Of a stretch of 64,000 nt of DNA, positions 1-9,288 are shown in pieces. How positions within the stretch are numbered: the stretch's first letter is position 1; every line of letters begins with the position of its first letter. A program made the position numbers and the translations under genes. The notes under the pieces were generated by a model. The model was not told the origin of the DNA. It ran no database searches and saw only the letters and a program-made list of their open reading frames with translations. This DNA comes from Spongiibacter thalassae (GTDB taxonomy: Bacteria; Pseudomonadota; Gammaproteobacteria; Pseudomonadales; Spongiibacteraceae), in the NCBI RefSeq assembly GCF_012272835.1, contig NZ_JAAWWK010000001.1, positions 868,001 to 932,000 of the forward strand. Reading direction: 5' to 3'.

Positions 1-755
1 ATATGAGTGCGGCGGTTGACCCCGCGAGCCCCTTCCTTGACCCCACTGCCTCTGTCTCGATGGAAGTCGGAATAAAATCCAGTTGGCTGAACAACCGTTT
101 GAGCGTTAACGCGGCGCTGTTTCATCAGGACAGCAAGAATATCCAGATCGCGGTTATTCCACCCGGTGGCCTCACCGCGAGGGCGCGAAACGCCGGTGAG
201 CTGGAAAGCCAGGGCATAGAACTGTCTACCGCGTTTCAGATCAATCGCTATTTGTCGGTGAATGCCTCGCTCACAGCGCTGGATACCCGTCGCGGCGGGC
301 TGCTGGAGAAATGCTATTTCGAGCAGACCAGCGAGCAGGGCTGCAATATCGACCAGGATGAAGACGGCGTGGCAGAAATGCAGGATGTCGATGGCTATCC
401 CTCGGTGGGCACCCCGGATCTGGCCTACAGCCTCTCCTTGCGTTACGACGGCGACACCCTTTGGAAGTCCTACTCCCTGTTCGGGATGATGGGCTGGAGC
501 TGGCGCGACGAAATCCAGTTTCAGTTGGATGGCGATCCGCTCACCGTGCAGGAGGCCTACGGCCTGCTCGATGGGGTAATCGGCATTACCAACACCGACG
601 AAACCTTCGAACTGTCGTTGTTCGGTAAAAACCTGCTTGACGATTATTTCTCCGCCGACAAAAAGCAATTGGTGAACATTGCCGGCCGTGTGGCGGTGAG
701 CAGCGGGCGTGAAGCGCAGCGCTATCTCGGCCTGCGTTTGGTCAAGCGATTCTAG
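1..755 (+). CDS. TonB-dependent receptor, C-terminal part (cut by window edge)
   Basis: This is the last 250 or so residues of an outer-membrane TonB-dependent receptor. The frame is open to the left edge, so the plug and most of the barrel lie outside. The visible part alternates beta strands and ends in the aromatic terminal residue (LVKRF) typical of barrel proteins. It is closely similar to the end of the complete receptor at 29438-31867 (shared NPLTVQEAYGLLD-like and FGKNLLD blocks), so the two are paralogues. A loop near residues 104-128 has two cysteines followed by an EF-hand-like DxDxDG motif. A DUF1214-like gene follows 30 bp downstream. The ligand is unknown. Confidence 0.93.
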   Translation, partial: MSAAVDPASPFLDPTASVSMEVGIKSSWLNNRLSVNAALFHQDSKNIQIAVIPPGGLTARARNAGELESQGIELSTAFQINRYLSVNASLTALDTRRGGLLEKCYFEQTSEQGCNIDQDEDGVAEMQDVDGYPSVGTPDLAYSLSLRYDGDTLWKSYSLFGMMGWSWRDEIQFQLDGDPLTVQEAYGLLDGVIGITNTDETFELSLFGKNLLDDYFSADKKQLVNIAGRVAVSSGREAQRYLGLRLVKRF

Positions 756-785
756 GCTTTCAATGTATCGGGCAGAGGGTGGCAA

Positions 786-1895
786 ATGAGTGAGCTGAAA
801 ACACTGACAACAAACTGGGAAGTATTTTGCGACTCGATCAAGGCGACCGGGGTGTCGGTGCTGGAATCTGCCGAGACCGCCGACAGTTTCGAACGGGGGG
901 AGGGGCTGCGTTACCTGACTCGACTGCTGAAGGTCAGCATCAATCGTTTTGTGGAATACGCCGATGTTGAAACACCGGAGTTGTTCGCGGTTTGTGATAA
1001 CCGCAGCGGTTTTGGTGGCGATAACCCCGACAATCTGTATTCCTCCTGCCTGATTCGTGACACATCCTGCTACCGGGTGGTCGCCGAGCGGGGCAGTATC
1101 TGGCAGTTTGCCTTTACCGTATTTCGCACCGGGCCGGGGTCGGAAAAAGTACTATTGGCGCGCCTCGATCAGGATGATATTGCCGTCGATGAAAAAGGGC
1201 GTTTCGTGCTTTATGTGGGCGGCCCGGAAAGAGCAACGAACTGGTTGCCGCTGGGTGACGGCGCCAATCAGCTGCATTTACGGCAGACTTTTCGCGACCG
1301 CAAAACCGAGCAGCCCCTTGTGGCGAAGGTCGAAAAATTGGACAGCACGGCCGCCGCGCCGCGCACCAGCGACCGGGAAATGTCAGCGCGACTGGCCAGT
1401 GCCGAGCAGTTCTACGGAAAAACCGCGCGGCTGATGGCGGGGTGGTCGAAAAACTTTTCCGACACCGCGGTGAATGTGCTGCCGCCGGTTTCAAAGGAGT
1501 TTGTGGCGTCGGTTGGGGGCGACCCCAGCGCCCATTTCTTTATCGCTGCATGGAAGCTGGAAGCGGGAGAGGTGTTGCGGGTGCATATCCCTCATTATGC
1601 CAATCTGCGCCTGTGGAACTTTGCGCTGTACAACTACTGGCTGGAGTCGTTGGACTATGAAAATTACGTCGTCCACACCAATAGCGAAATCTGCACATTG
1701 AATCCCGACGGCAGTGCCACCCTTTTCATCGGGGGGGAAAGCCCCAACCACAGCAGCAATATTCTTGATACCACCGGACACCATCGCGGACACATGATGC
1801 TGCGGGTGTGGAGCGACGACGCACCGCTGCAACCCACGGTAGAGCGGATTAGCGGCACCGGGATCATCACCCACAGGAGCGACAATAATGGATAA
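786..1895 (+). CDS. DUF1214-like protein
   Basis: A 369-residue protein without signal peptide or membrane segment. The last third (about residues 255-350) carries the DUF1214 pattern: LYNYWLES, then a Tyr/Val/Asn segment, NPDGSATLFIGGE and an N-terminal-to-end LDTTGHHRGHMMLRVW. The biochemical role of the family is poorly known; members often sit in catabolic clusters. The ATG follows a GAGGGTGG ribosome-binding site. The gene overlaps the sulfotransferase start by 8 bp, so the two are probably translationally coupled and follow the TonB receptor in one operon. The function is not assigned. Confidence 0.8.
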   Translation: MSELKTLTTNWEVFCDSIKATGVSVLESAETADSFERGEGLRYLTRLLKVSINRFVEYADVETPELFAVCDNRSGFGGDNPDNLYSSCLIRDTSCYRVVAERGSIWQFAFTVFRTGPGSEKVLLARLDQDDIAVDEKGRFVLYVGGPERATNWLPLGDGANQLHLRQTFRDRKTEQPLVAKVEKLDSTAAAPRTSDREMSARLASAEQFYGKTARLMAGWSKNFSDTAVNVLPPVSKEFVASVGGDPSAHFFIAAWKLEAGEVLRVHIPHYANLRLWNFALYNYWLESLDYENYVVHTNSEICTLNPDGSATLFIGGESPNHSSNILDTTGHHRGHMMLRVWSDDAPLQPTVERISGTGIITHRSDNNG

Positions 1896-3045
1896 AAAAT
1901 ACCTTGATGAAGACGATATTATCACCCGCAATGCCCGGCAGGCCGGGTTGAGCGAATACCTTGACCCTGAGTTGGAAGGCCGCATGCGCTGGGCGGTGAG
2001 TCAGTTTAATAACTACGGTGGTATTCGCGAGATATATTACGACGATGCGGTGCAGCAGTTTAAAGCATTGGTGCTCAATCGACTGAATATTGCCCGCGAC
2101 TGGGCGGAACATCCCGGCATTCTCGACCAGACGATTGAGCAGCCTTTTTTCGTGATTGGTAATGCCCGCGCGGGAACCACCTTTACCCAGTCGGTGCTGG
2201 CCCTTGGCGACGGCTGTCGCACACCTGATTTTCGGGATGTCATTACGCCTACGCCACCACGGGGCTCAGCGACCTATTCCAGGGACGCCGCGGACCAGCG
2301 GGCGAAGGCGTTTGTTGATTACGTGTTGCGGCGCTCCCCCGGCCTGCTGCAGGCCCACCCCTATTTTGATCGACTGGGTGATAGCGAGGCCGAGGATGAG
2401 TTTCTGTACTCCCACGATTTCAATATGATCTATCCGCTACACTATTTAAAAGTGCCGTCTCTGCCCCAGCCGGGAATACCCGCAGACCCTGATGCGGCGC
2501 TGGCCTTCCATCGCAATATGTTGAAGCAATTACAGTGGCAGAGGCCTACGGAGCGTTGGGTGGGCAAAGGTGTGCTTCACCAGCACCTGATGCCCAGCCT
2601 GCTGAAAACCTATCCCGACGCCATTTGCTTCTGGTTGCACCGTCCACCGGAACAATACGTGGCGTCGCTGTTTGAATTGCTGGAGCTGCAATACGGCCCC
2701 TTCAATGACGGCAGCTATAAGTTTGATCCCCAGGCGCGGTTGGACAGCTTGAAAGCCGGTGTCGAGCGCTATATGAAACTCCCCGAATTCCATTCCAGCC
2801 AGGTACATCATATTCCGTTCCGAAAAATGATTGCCGACCCGATCAATACCCTTGGGGGTATTTTTGAGGAGCATGGCATCCCTTTTTCTCAGGCCTATCA
2901 GCAACGCCTTAAGGAGCGCATGGCGTCGCCGGACTTCAAGGGTGACCGCCACGGCAAATACCACTATTCGCTGGAAAAGTTCGGTCTGACGGTGGAGCAG
3001 GTGAGGGAGATGTTCACCGAGTACTGTGCGTATTTTGACCTGTAG
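1888..3045 (+). CDS. sulfotransferase family protein
   Basis: A 385-residue sulfotransferase-fold protein. The PAPS 5'-phosphosulfate loop is visible at residues 86-106 (FFVIGNARAGTTFTQ), and the 3'-phosphate motif appears as LHRPPEQYVASLFEL around residue 250. There is no signal peptide, so it acts in the cytosol. Bacterial members of this PF13469-like group are common in lipid and steroid catabolic clusters, where their acceptor is usually unproven. It starts inside the end of the DUF1214-like gene. Its 3' end overlaps the convergent regulator by 32 bp. The family is clear; the acceptor substrate is not. Confidence 0.87.
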   Translation: MDKKYLDEDDIITRNARQAGLSEYLDPELEGRMRWAVSQFNNYGGIREIYYDDAVQQFKALVLNRLNIARDWAEHPGILDQTIEQPFFVIGNARAGTTFTQSVLALGDGCRTPDFRDVITPTPPRGSATYSRDAADQRAKAFVDYVLRRSPGLLQAHPYFDRLGDSEAEDEFLYSHDFNMIYPLHYLKVPSLPQPGIPADPDAALAFHRNMLKQLQWQRPTERWVGKGVLHQHLMPSLLKTYPDAICFWLHRPPEQYVASLFELLELQYGPFNDGSYKFDPQARLDSLKAGVERYMKLPEFHSSQVHHIPFRKMIADPINTLGGIFEEHGIPFSQAYQQRLKERMASPDFKGDRHGKYHYSLEKFGLTVEQVREMFTEYCAYFDL

Positions 3046-4114
3046 TCACCCGGGAGTTGCGACCGAACACCTCGTCGATGGTATTGATCTGCCCGCTGTC
3101 GTTCGAGGTGTAGCCCGGTAGCCCGCTCACCGCGTTGCGGAAAGGCTGGCCGGCGATAATGTCGAGAAAGCGCAGAAACTTCGGGTCTTTAAGCAGTTGC
3201 CGATGGCAGGCCATGACGTAGCGCTCCTGCGCCAGCGGAATAAAGTCCAGGCCGAACTGCCGTGCGGCGGCTTCAACGCCAAAGCCGACATCGGCCATGT
3301 CGGCGGCGATGTAAGCCGCCACCGCTGAATGGGTGAATTCTTCCTGCTCATAGCCGTTAATGGCTTTATTCGACAACTGCTGCTCTTTCAGCAGGGCGTC
3401 AAGCAGGGCCCGTGTACCCGAACTGGTTTGGCGATTGATAAAACGCAGGTCTTTGTCGATGAGGTCGTGGAGCCCACTGATGCCCAGGGGATTGCCCGGG
3501 CGCAGCATCAAGCCCTGGCATCGAGTAATAAACTGAATAATACGGTGGTTGCGGGGTTGCAGGCGCTTGCGGTATTCCCGGTAGAGACCCGTGCCGGTGC
3601 CGATAGGCAGATGGAATCCGGCGAGGTCGCAGGCGTTGCGCGCCAGTGCTGCCAGCGAGTCGGCGGGGCTGCAATATTGCAGGTCTAGGGGCAGCTCGTC
3701 CATAAAGCGGGGCAGCAAGGCCACCGCATAGCCGTGGCTGGCATGGAGGCGCAATACCGGTTTGTTGCCCTCTAGCAGGTGGGCGATTTCCAGGTTGATT
3801 TCAGAGCTCAGGCTTTCCAGTTGCGGCTCCAGCCGCGCAGCCACCCGCTGTTCCGCCCACAGCAGTTTTTCTCCAAGTAACGATAGTCGCGAGCCTCGCC
3901 CCCGTTGTTTGTCGATCAACGCCGCGCCGAAAAAGGCTTCCCAGTGCTGCAGCAAATTCCACGCATGTCGGTAAGACATGCCGCAGCCCTCGGCGGCGGC
4001 GGTGAGCTTGTTCTGTTGGTGAATGCCGCGTAGCAGGGCGAACAGTCGAGGGTCGAGTTGCTCGCCACTGCCGTCGGTGAAAAACCAGGCGGGGGATAGG
4101 TGAAGATGCTTCAT
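3014..4114 (-). CDS. ModE-like HTH regulator with periplasmic-binding-protein-like domain
   Basis: A 366-residue DNA-binding regulator. Residues about 20-85 form a ModE/LysR-type winged helix (KLTAAAEGCGMSYRHAWNLL, then a RGRGSRLSLLGEKLL wing). The rest resembles the PBP-like substrate-binding domain of PF12727, expected to sense a small ligand such as molybdate or formate. An upstream in-frame ATG at 4249 would add 45 residues and run into fdsG. The ATG at 4114 is preferred because it begins at the domain and leaves a normal divergent intergenic region, although its ribosome-binding site is weak. It is divergent from the formate dehydrogenase operon, which it probably controls. The start codon itself lies inside one of two similar inverted repeats, suggesting autoregulation. 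Confidence 0.85.
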   Translation of the reverse strand: MKHLHLSPAWFFTDGSGEQLDPRLFALLRGIHQQNKLTAAAEGCGMSYRHAWNLLQHWEAFFGAALIDKQRGRGSRLSLLGEKLLWAEQRVAARLEPQLESLSSEINLEIAHLLEGNKPVLRLHASHGYAVALLPRFMDELPLDLQYCSPADSLAALARNACDLAGFHLPIGTGTGLYREYRKRLQPRNHRIIQFITRCQGLMLRPGNPLGISGLHDLIDKDLRFINRQTSSGTRALLDALLKEQQLSNKAINGYEQEEFTHSAVAAYIAADMADVGFGVEAAARQFGLDFIPLAQERYVMACHRQLLKDPKFLRFLDIIAGQPFRNAVSGLPGYTSNDSGQINTIDEVFGRNSRVTTGQNTHSTR

Positions 4115-4133
4115 AGGCAAATAATTGCATATT
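4112..4133. promoter_or_regulatory. operator-like imperfect inverted repeat over regulator start
   Basis: The half-sites CATAGGCA and TGCATATT are separated by 6 bp (aataat). Six of eight positions match the perfect site at 4193-4214, with the same geometry. It covers the regulator start codon at 4114. I infer a lower-affinity autoregulatory site for the ModE-like regulator. Confidence 0.5.
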
Positions 4134-4192
4134 TTGAAAAACAGGGCCAGATGGTAGTCTAGATCAATACTTCTAACAACGAATAGCTCATT

Positions 4193-4214
4193 AATATGCA
4201 CTTTATTGCATATT
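4193..4214. promoter_or_regulatory. perfect inverted-repeat operator upstream of fdsG
   Basis: AATATGCA and TGCATATT form a perfect 8-bp inverted repeat with a 6-bp spacer (ctttat), 25 bp before the fdsG start. The direct repeat ATTGCATATTT occurs here (4205-4215) and at 4124-4134. The likely ligand is the divergent ModE-like/PBP-domain regulator. Confidence 0.6.
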
Positions 4215-4239
4215 TGGTGGGCAGGCTTGGAGTCGTCCA

Positions 4240-4776
4240 GTGTCGTCATCTTCTCATTCCCCTTCTCCCGCAGGTTCTGTAGCGGGGGTTGAGTCCACTG
4301 CCCATATCGCCGTCATGGAAAAGGTGATCGCCGAAGGCCGTCAGCTGCCCGGGGCGCTGCTGCCTATCCTGCACGCCATACAGGACGAGCTGGGCTATAT
4401 CCCCGTTGATGATGCGGTGCCGATGATCGCTGATGCCCTCAACCAAACCCGGGCCGAGGTGCACGGGGTGATCAGTTTTTACCACCACTTTCGCACCACC
4501 GCGCCCGGTGACCACGTGGTGCAGGTGTGCCGCGCCGAGGCTTGTCAGGCGTTGGGCGCGCGGGCATTGGAGGGGCATATCAAACAGCGCCTGGGGGTGG
4601 ACTATCACCAAACCACGGCCGACGGCCAGGTCACATTGGAACCGGTCTATTGCCTGGGTAATTGCAGTTGTGGGCCGTCACTGCGGGTCGGTGACAAAAT
4701 TCTTGGGCGGGTGTCAGCGGCGCGCTTTGACGCTCTGCTGGACTCACTGCAAACCCGACCGGTGGAGGTGTTGTGA
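4240..4776 (+). CDS. fdsG: NAD-dependent formate dehydrogenase gamma subunit (NuoE-like)
   Basis: The electron-transfer gamma subunit of soluble NAD-dependent formate dehydrogenase. It is 178 residues with a thioredoxin-like [2Fe-2S] fold; the four ligands are visible as C97, C102, C138 and C142 (VCRAEAC and YCLGNC). The GTG start at 4240 is supported by GGAG 8 bp upstream; the first ATG is 25 codons further in. The N-terminal helical part ([20 protein letters not shown]) is typical of NuoE/HoxE. It leads the fdsGBACD operon, and the next gene starts at its stop codon. Confidence 0.95.
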   Translation: MSSSSHSPSPAGSVAGVESTAHIAVMEKVIAEGRQLPGALLPILHAIQDELGYIPVDDAVPMIADALNQTRAEVHGVISFYHHFRTTAPGDHVVQVCRAEACQALGARALEGHIKQRLGVDYHQTTADGQVTLEPVYCLGNCSCGPSLRVGDKILGRVSAARFDALLDSLQTRPVEVL

Positions 4777-6329
4777 TGGCGCTGCGTATCTTTGTTCCCA
4801 GCGATACCACCGCGTGCTCTCTGGGCGCCGATGAGGTAGCCGCCGCCATTGCCGATGCCGCGGTCGACTGCGCAGTGGAGGTTGAGCTGGTACGCAATGG
4901 CAGCCGTGGTCTGTTCTGGTTGGAGCCTCTGGTTGAGGTAGACACCGCTGAGGGCCGAGTTGCCTATGGGCCGGTGACGCCGGAGGCGGTAAACGAGCTG
5001 GTTGCGGCGGGGCTGTTCGACGGCGAGCCAAGCCACCCGCTGTGCCAGGGGTTGACCGACGACATCCCCTGGCTGAAGGCCCAGCAGCGGCTGACCTTTG
5101 CCCGCATTGGTCTGGGTGACCCCCTGTCGCTGGAGCACTATCTGTTCCTCGATGGTTTCAAGGGGCTGGCCCAGGCATTGTGCCGGGAGGGCGCCGAGAT
5201 CGTCGAGGAAGTGACCGCCTCTGGTCTGCGCGGACGGGGCGGGGCGGCTTTCCCGACCGGGATTAAATGGCAAACGGTGGCTGCCGCCGAAGCCAGGCAA
5301 AAATACATTGTTTGCAACGCCGACGAGGGCGACTCCGGCACCTTTGCCGATCGACTGGTGATGGAATGCGATCCCTATATGCTGATCGAGGGGATGATTA
5401 TCGCGGGCCTGGCCGTCGGCGCGACACAGGGTTATGTCTATTTACGCTCGGAATATCCCTTGGCCCATCACACAATGAACGAAGCGATTGCCCGTGCCCG
5501 GGCGGCGGGGTATCTCGGTAGCGATGTCTGCGGCAGTGGTCGGGCCTTTGAGCTGGAAGTGCGGCTCGGCGCGGGCGCTTATATTTGCGGTGAGGAAACC
5601 GCGCTGCTGGAGAGTCTGGAAGGCAAGCGTGGAATGGTACGTGCCAAGCCTCCCTTGCCAGCCCTTGAGGGCCTGTTCGGCCAACCTACCGTGGTAAACA
5701 ATGTGCTTTCTCTGGCGGCGGTGCCATTTATTCTCCATCGCGGTGCCAAGGCCTATGCCGAGGTGGGCATTGGGCGCTCGCGGGGCACCTTGCCGATTCA
5801 GTTGGCCGGTAATGTTCGCCGTGGCGGACTGGTAGAGCTGGCCTTTGGTATCACCCTGAGGGAATTGATGGAGACCTTTGGCGGCGGCACCTATACCGGC
5901 AGGTCGTTGAAGGCGGTGCAGGTCGGCGGTCCGCTGGGGGCCTACCTTCCAGAGTCCCAGTGGGATACTCCGCTGGATTACGAGGCCTTTGCCGAAATCG
6001 GTGCGGTGCTGGGTCACGGCGGCGTAGTGATGTTTGACGACACCGTTGATATGGGTCAGCAGGCGCGATTTTCCATGGAGTTCTGTGCGGTTGAGTCCTG
6101 CGGAAAATGTACCCCCTGTCGCATTGGTTCAACCCGTGGCGTAGAGGTTATCGACAGGATTCGTCGTGGCCAATCAGTGGTCGACAACCTCGCCTTGCTC
6201 GAGGATTTGTGCACCACAATGGTTGATGGCTCGCTCTGTGCGATGGGGGGGATGACCCCCTTTCCGGTGCAGAGCGTGATGAATTATTTCGCTGAGGATC
6301 TTCAGTCATCGGCTGAAAGGGAGCGTTGA
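4776..6329 (+). CDS. fdsB: NAD-dependent formate dehydrogenase beta subunit (NuoF-like diaphorase)
   Basis: A 517-residue FMN/NAD-binding flavoprotein that passes electrons from the iron-sulfur chain to NAD+. The FMN/NADH signature GRGGAAFPTG is at 153-162, CNADEGDSGTF at 180-190 and ICGEETALLESLEG near 270-283. The C-terminal [4Fe-4S] ligands are C442, C445, C448 (SCGKCTPC) and C488. The N-terminal 120 residues are a FdsB-type extension. The ATG at 4776 overlaps the fdsG stop (TGATG) and follows GGAGG; a GTG one codon upstream is possible. It works as a complex with FdsG and FdsA. Confidence 0.96.
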   Translation: MALRIFVPSDTTACSLGADEVAAAIADAAVDCAVEVELVRNGSRGLFWLEPLVEVDTAEGRVAYGPVTPEAVNELVAAGLFDGEPSHPLCQGLTDDIPWLKAQQRLTFARIGLGDPLSLEHYLFLDGFKGLAQALCREGAEIVEEVTASGLRGRGGAAFPTGIKWQTVAAAEARQKYIVCNADEGDSGTFADRLVMECDPYMLIEGMIIAGLAVGATQGYVYLRSEYPLAHHTMNEAIARARAAGYLGSDVCGSGRAFELEVRLGAGAYICGEETALLESLEGKRGMVRAKPPLPALEGLFGQPTVVNNVLSLAAVPFILHRGAKAYAEVGIGRSRGTLPIQLAGNVRRGGLVELAFGITLRELMETFGGGTYTGRSLKAVQVGGPLGAYLPESQWDTPLDYEAFAEIGAVLGHGGVVMFDDTVDMGQQARFSMEFCAVESCGKCTPCRIGSTRGVEVIDRIRRGQSVVDNLALLEDLCTTMVDGSLCAMGGMTPFPVQSVMNYFAEDLQSSAERER

Positions 6330-6330
6330 G

Positions 6331-9288
6331 ATGTTGCAATATTTTGATCCGCGGGCAGAGGCTTTTGAACGGGATCTGGGCACGCCCCCGGTGTTATCAG
6401 AAACGCGCGTCACCCTGTCCATCGACGGCCAGTCGATCACGGTGCCCGAAGGTACCTCGGTATTGCGTGCGGCGGCGCTGGGGGGCATTGCCATTCCCAA
6501 GCTGTGCGCCTCGGACAACCTGGAGGCCTTCGGTTCCTGTCGCCTGTGCGCGGTTCAAATCGACGGGCGCAAAGGCTACCCGGCCTCCTGCACTACGCCG
6601 GTAAGCGAGGGGATGTCAGTGACAACCCAGAACGCGGCCATCGCCAAACTCCGGCGCAATATCATGGAATTGTATATCTCTGACCATCCGCTGGATTGCC
6701 TCACCTGCCCGGCCAATGGCGACTGTGAATTACAGGATATGGCTGGGGCTGTGGGCCTGCGGGAAGTGCGCTATGGCTTCGACGGTGACAACCATCTGCA
6801 CAGCGAGAAGGATCATTCCAATCCCTATTTCAGTTTTGATCCCAGCAAGTGCATCGTCTGCTCGCGCTGTGTCCGTGCCTGTGAAGAAGTGCAGGGCACC
6901 TTTGCCCTGACAATTGAAGGGCGGGGCTTTGACTCCAAGGTGGCGGCGGGTGCCGGCGACACCTTTATGGAGTCCGACTGTGTATCCTGCGGTGCCTGCG
7001 TGCAGGCCTGTCCTACCTCTACCCTGATGGAAAAGAGTGTGATTGAGCAGGGGCAGCCGGAGCACAGTGTGGTCACCACCTGCGCCTACTGCGGTGTGGG
7101 TTGCTCCTTCAAGGCTGAAATGAAGGGCAGTGAAGTGGTGCGCATGGTGCCGTACAAGGGCGGCGATGCCAACCACGGCCATTCCTGTGTGAAGGGACGT
7201 TTTGCCTTTGGCTATGCCACCCATAAAGACCGGGTGCGCGCGCCGATGATTCGCGAAACCCTCGATCAACCCTGGCGGGAAGTCAGTTGGGACGAGGCCA
7301 TCAATTTCGCCGCAGGCCGTTTGAAAACCATTCAGCAGCAATACGGTCGCGATAGCATCGGGGGAATTACCTCCTCACGCTGTACCAATGAAGAAACCTA
7401 TCTGGTGCAAAAGCTCGTGCGGGCGGGGTTTGGTAACAATAATACCGACACCTGCGCTCGAGTTTGCCACTCCCCCACGGGCTATGGTTTGAAAACCACC
7501 CTGGGTGAGTCGGCGGGCACCCAGACCTTTGATTCGGTAATGAAGGCCGACTGCATTGTGGTGATCGGGGCAAACCCGACTGACGCCCACCCGGTTTTCG
7601 CCTCGCAGTTGCGCAGGCGTTTGCGTCAGGGCGCGGAGCTGATTGTGATCGACCCGCGCCGCATCGACCTGCTGAAAACTCCGCACATCACCTCGGCCCG
7701 TCACCTGCCACTGCGCCCCGGCACCAATGTGGCAATGGTGAATGCGCTGGCCCATGTGGTGGTCACGGAAGGGTTGGAAGACAGCGGCTTTATTGACACG
7801 CGTTGCGATCAGCAGGCTTACCAGCGCTGGCGCAACTTTATCAGCGACCCCCGCCATGCGCCGGAAGCCATCGCCGAAATAACCGGAGTCGATGCCGGCG
7901 CAATTCGCGAGGCGGCGCGGGCCTATGCCCGGGCGGGCAACGGTGCTATTTATTACGGTCTGGGGGTGACCGAGCACAGCCAGGGTTCAACAATGGTAAT
8001 GGGTATTGCCAATCTGGCGATGGCCACCGGTAACATTGGTCGGGAAGGGGTTGGGGTAAACCCCTTGCGCGGCCAGAACAATGTGCAGGGTTCCTGCGAT
8101 ATGGGTTCCTTCCCCCACGAGTTGCCGGGCTATCAGCACGTGGCTGACGACGCGGCGCGGGCGCGTTTTGAAAGTGAGTGGGGCGTGAGCATTGGCAATG
8201 AGCCGGGGCTGCGTATTCCCAATATGTTCGACGCTGCGGTGGCGGGGCAGTTCAAGGCGCTTTATGTGCAGGGTGAGGATATTGCCCAGTCAGACCCCAA
8301 TACCCAGCATGTGGAGTCGGCACTGCGCTCGCTGGAATGCCTGATTGTTCAGGATATCTTCCTTAACGAGACCGCCAAGTTCGCCCATGTGCTCCTGCCC
8401 GGTTCGACCTTTCTGGAGAAAAACGGCACCTTCACCAACGCCGAGCGCCGTATTAATCGGGTGCGCAAGGTGATGCCCGCCATCGCCGGGAAAGAAGACT
8501 GGGAGGTGACCATGGCCCTGTCCAATGCGCTGGGTTACCCCATGGACTACGCTCACCCCAGTGAAATTATGGATGAGATCGCCCGCTTGACACCCAGCTT
8601 CAGCGGCGTCAGTTACGACAAGCTGGATCGTCTGGGCAGCATACAATGGCCCTGCAACGACGCCAGTCCCGAGGGTACGCCAACCATGCACAGCGTGGAC
8701 TTCCCCATAGGTCGGGGCAACTTCGCGATAACGGAATATATCGCCACCAGCGAGAAGACCAATCGGCGTTTTCCGCTGTTGTTAACCACTGGCAGGATAC
8801 TTTCCCAGTACAACGTGGGCGCCCAGACTCGCCGTACGGAAAACCAGCACTGGCACGCAGAAGATGTGCTGGAAGTTCACCCAAGCGACGCCGAATTGCG
8901 GGGGATTCGCGACGGCGACTGGCTGGGGATTTCCAGCCGCGCTGGCCAAACGGTGCTGCGTGCGCGCGTCAGTGACCGCATGTTGCCGGGGGTGGTGTAT
9001 ACCACCTTTCATCACCCTGGCAGTGGTGCCAACGTGATTACCACCGACAACTCCGACTGGGCAACAAATTGTCCAGAGTACAAGGTGACAGCGGTGCAGG
9101 TTGAAAAAGTCAGCCAGCCCTCGGAGTGGCAGCGTCAGTATCGCAGCTTCGACCGGCAACAGCGGGAGCTTTACCGCAAACCCTCGCGCCGCAACAACGA
9201 TGCCCCTGTCGAAAACCAGGATGAGGCTAAAACCGGAACCGGTTCCGGGGCCGGTAAACAAAAAGGAACCGAGCATGCTGGCAGTTGA
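6331..9288 (+). CDS. fdsA: NAD-dependent formate dehydrogenase alpha subunit (molybdopterin catalytic)
   Basis: A 985-residue catalytic subunit that oxidises formate to CO2. The N-terminal NuoG-like part holds a [2Fe-2S] cluster (C59, C70, C73, C87), a His-Cys3 cluster (H119, C123, C126, C132) and two ferredoxin-type [4Fe-4S] sites (C174/177/180/184 and C217/220/223/227). The bis-MGD domain begins with its own [4Fe-4S] site (C251, C254, C258, C286). The metal-coordinating residue is C379, next to H380 (RVCHSP), so it is a cysteine and not a selenocysteine enzyme. The start lies 1 bp after fdsB with GGGAG upstream. It is full length for FdsA and lacks a Tat signal, so it is cytosolic. Confidence 0.97.
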   Translation: MLQYFDPRAEAFERDLGTPPVLSETRVTLSIDGQSITVPEGTSVLRAAALGGIAIPKLCASDNLEAFGSCRLCAVQIDGRKGYPASCTTPVSEGMSVTTQNAAIAKLRRNIMELYISDHPLDCLTCPANGDCELQDMAGAVGLREVRYGFDGDNHLHSEKDHSNPYFSFDPSKCIVCSRCVRACEEVQGTFALTIEGRGFDSKVAAGAGDTFMESDCVSCGACVQACPTSTLMEKSVIEQGQPEHSVVTTCAYCGVGCSFKAEMKGSEVVRMVPYKGGDANHGHSCVKGRFAFGYATHKDRVRAPMIRETLDQPWREVSWDEAINFAAGRLKTIQQQYGRDSIGGITSSRCTNEETYLVQKLVRAGFGNNNTDTCARVCHSPTGYGLKTTLGESAGTQTFDSVMKADCIVVIGANPTDAHPVFASQLRRRLRQGAELIVIDPRRIDLLKTPHITSARHLPLRPGTNVAMVNALAHVVVTEGLEDSGFIDTRCDQQAYQRWRNFISDPRHAPEAIAEITGVDAGAIREAARAYARAGNGAIYYGLGVTEHSQGSTMVMGIANLAMATGNIGREGVGVNPLRGQNNVQGSCDMGSFPHELPGYQHVADDAARARFESEWGVSIGNEPGLRIPNMFDAAVAGQFKALYVQGEDIAQSDPNTQHVESALRSLECLIVQDIFLNETAKFAHVLLPGSTFLEKNGTFTNAERRINRVRKVMPAIAGKEDWEVTMALSNALGYPMDYAHPSEIMDEIARLTPSFSGVSYDKLDRLGSIQWPCNDASPEGTPTMHSVDFPIGRGNFAITEYIATSEKTNRRFPLLLTTGRILSQYNVGAQTRRTENQHWHAEDVLEVHPSDAELRGIRDGDWLGISSRAGQTVLRARVSDRMLPGVVYTTFHHPGSGANVITTDNSDWATNCPEYKVTAVQVEKVSQPSEWQRQYRSFDRQQRELYRKPSRRNNDAPVENQDEAKTGTGSGAGKQKGTEHAGS

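Noticed and set aside
3329-3688. A 119-codon plus-strand frame inside the regulator
   Set aside because: It is antisense to conserved PBP-like domain sequence, without start signals.
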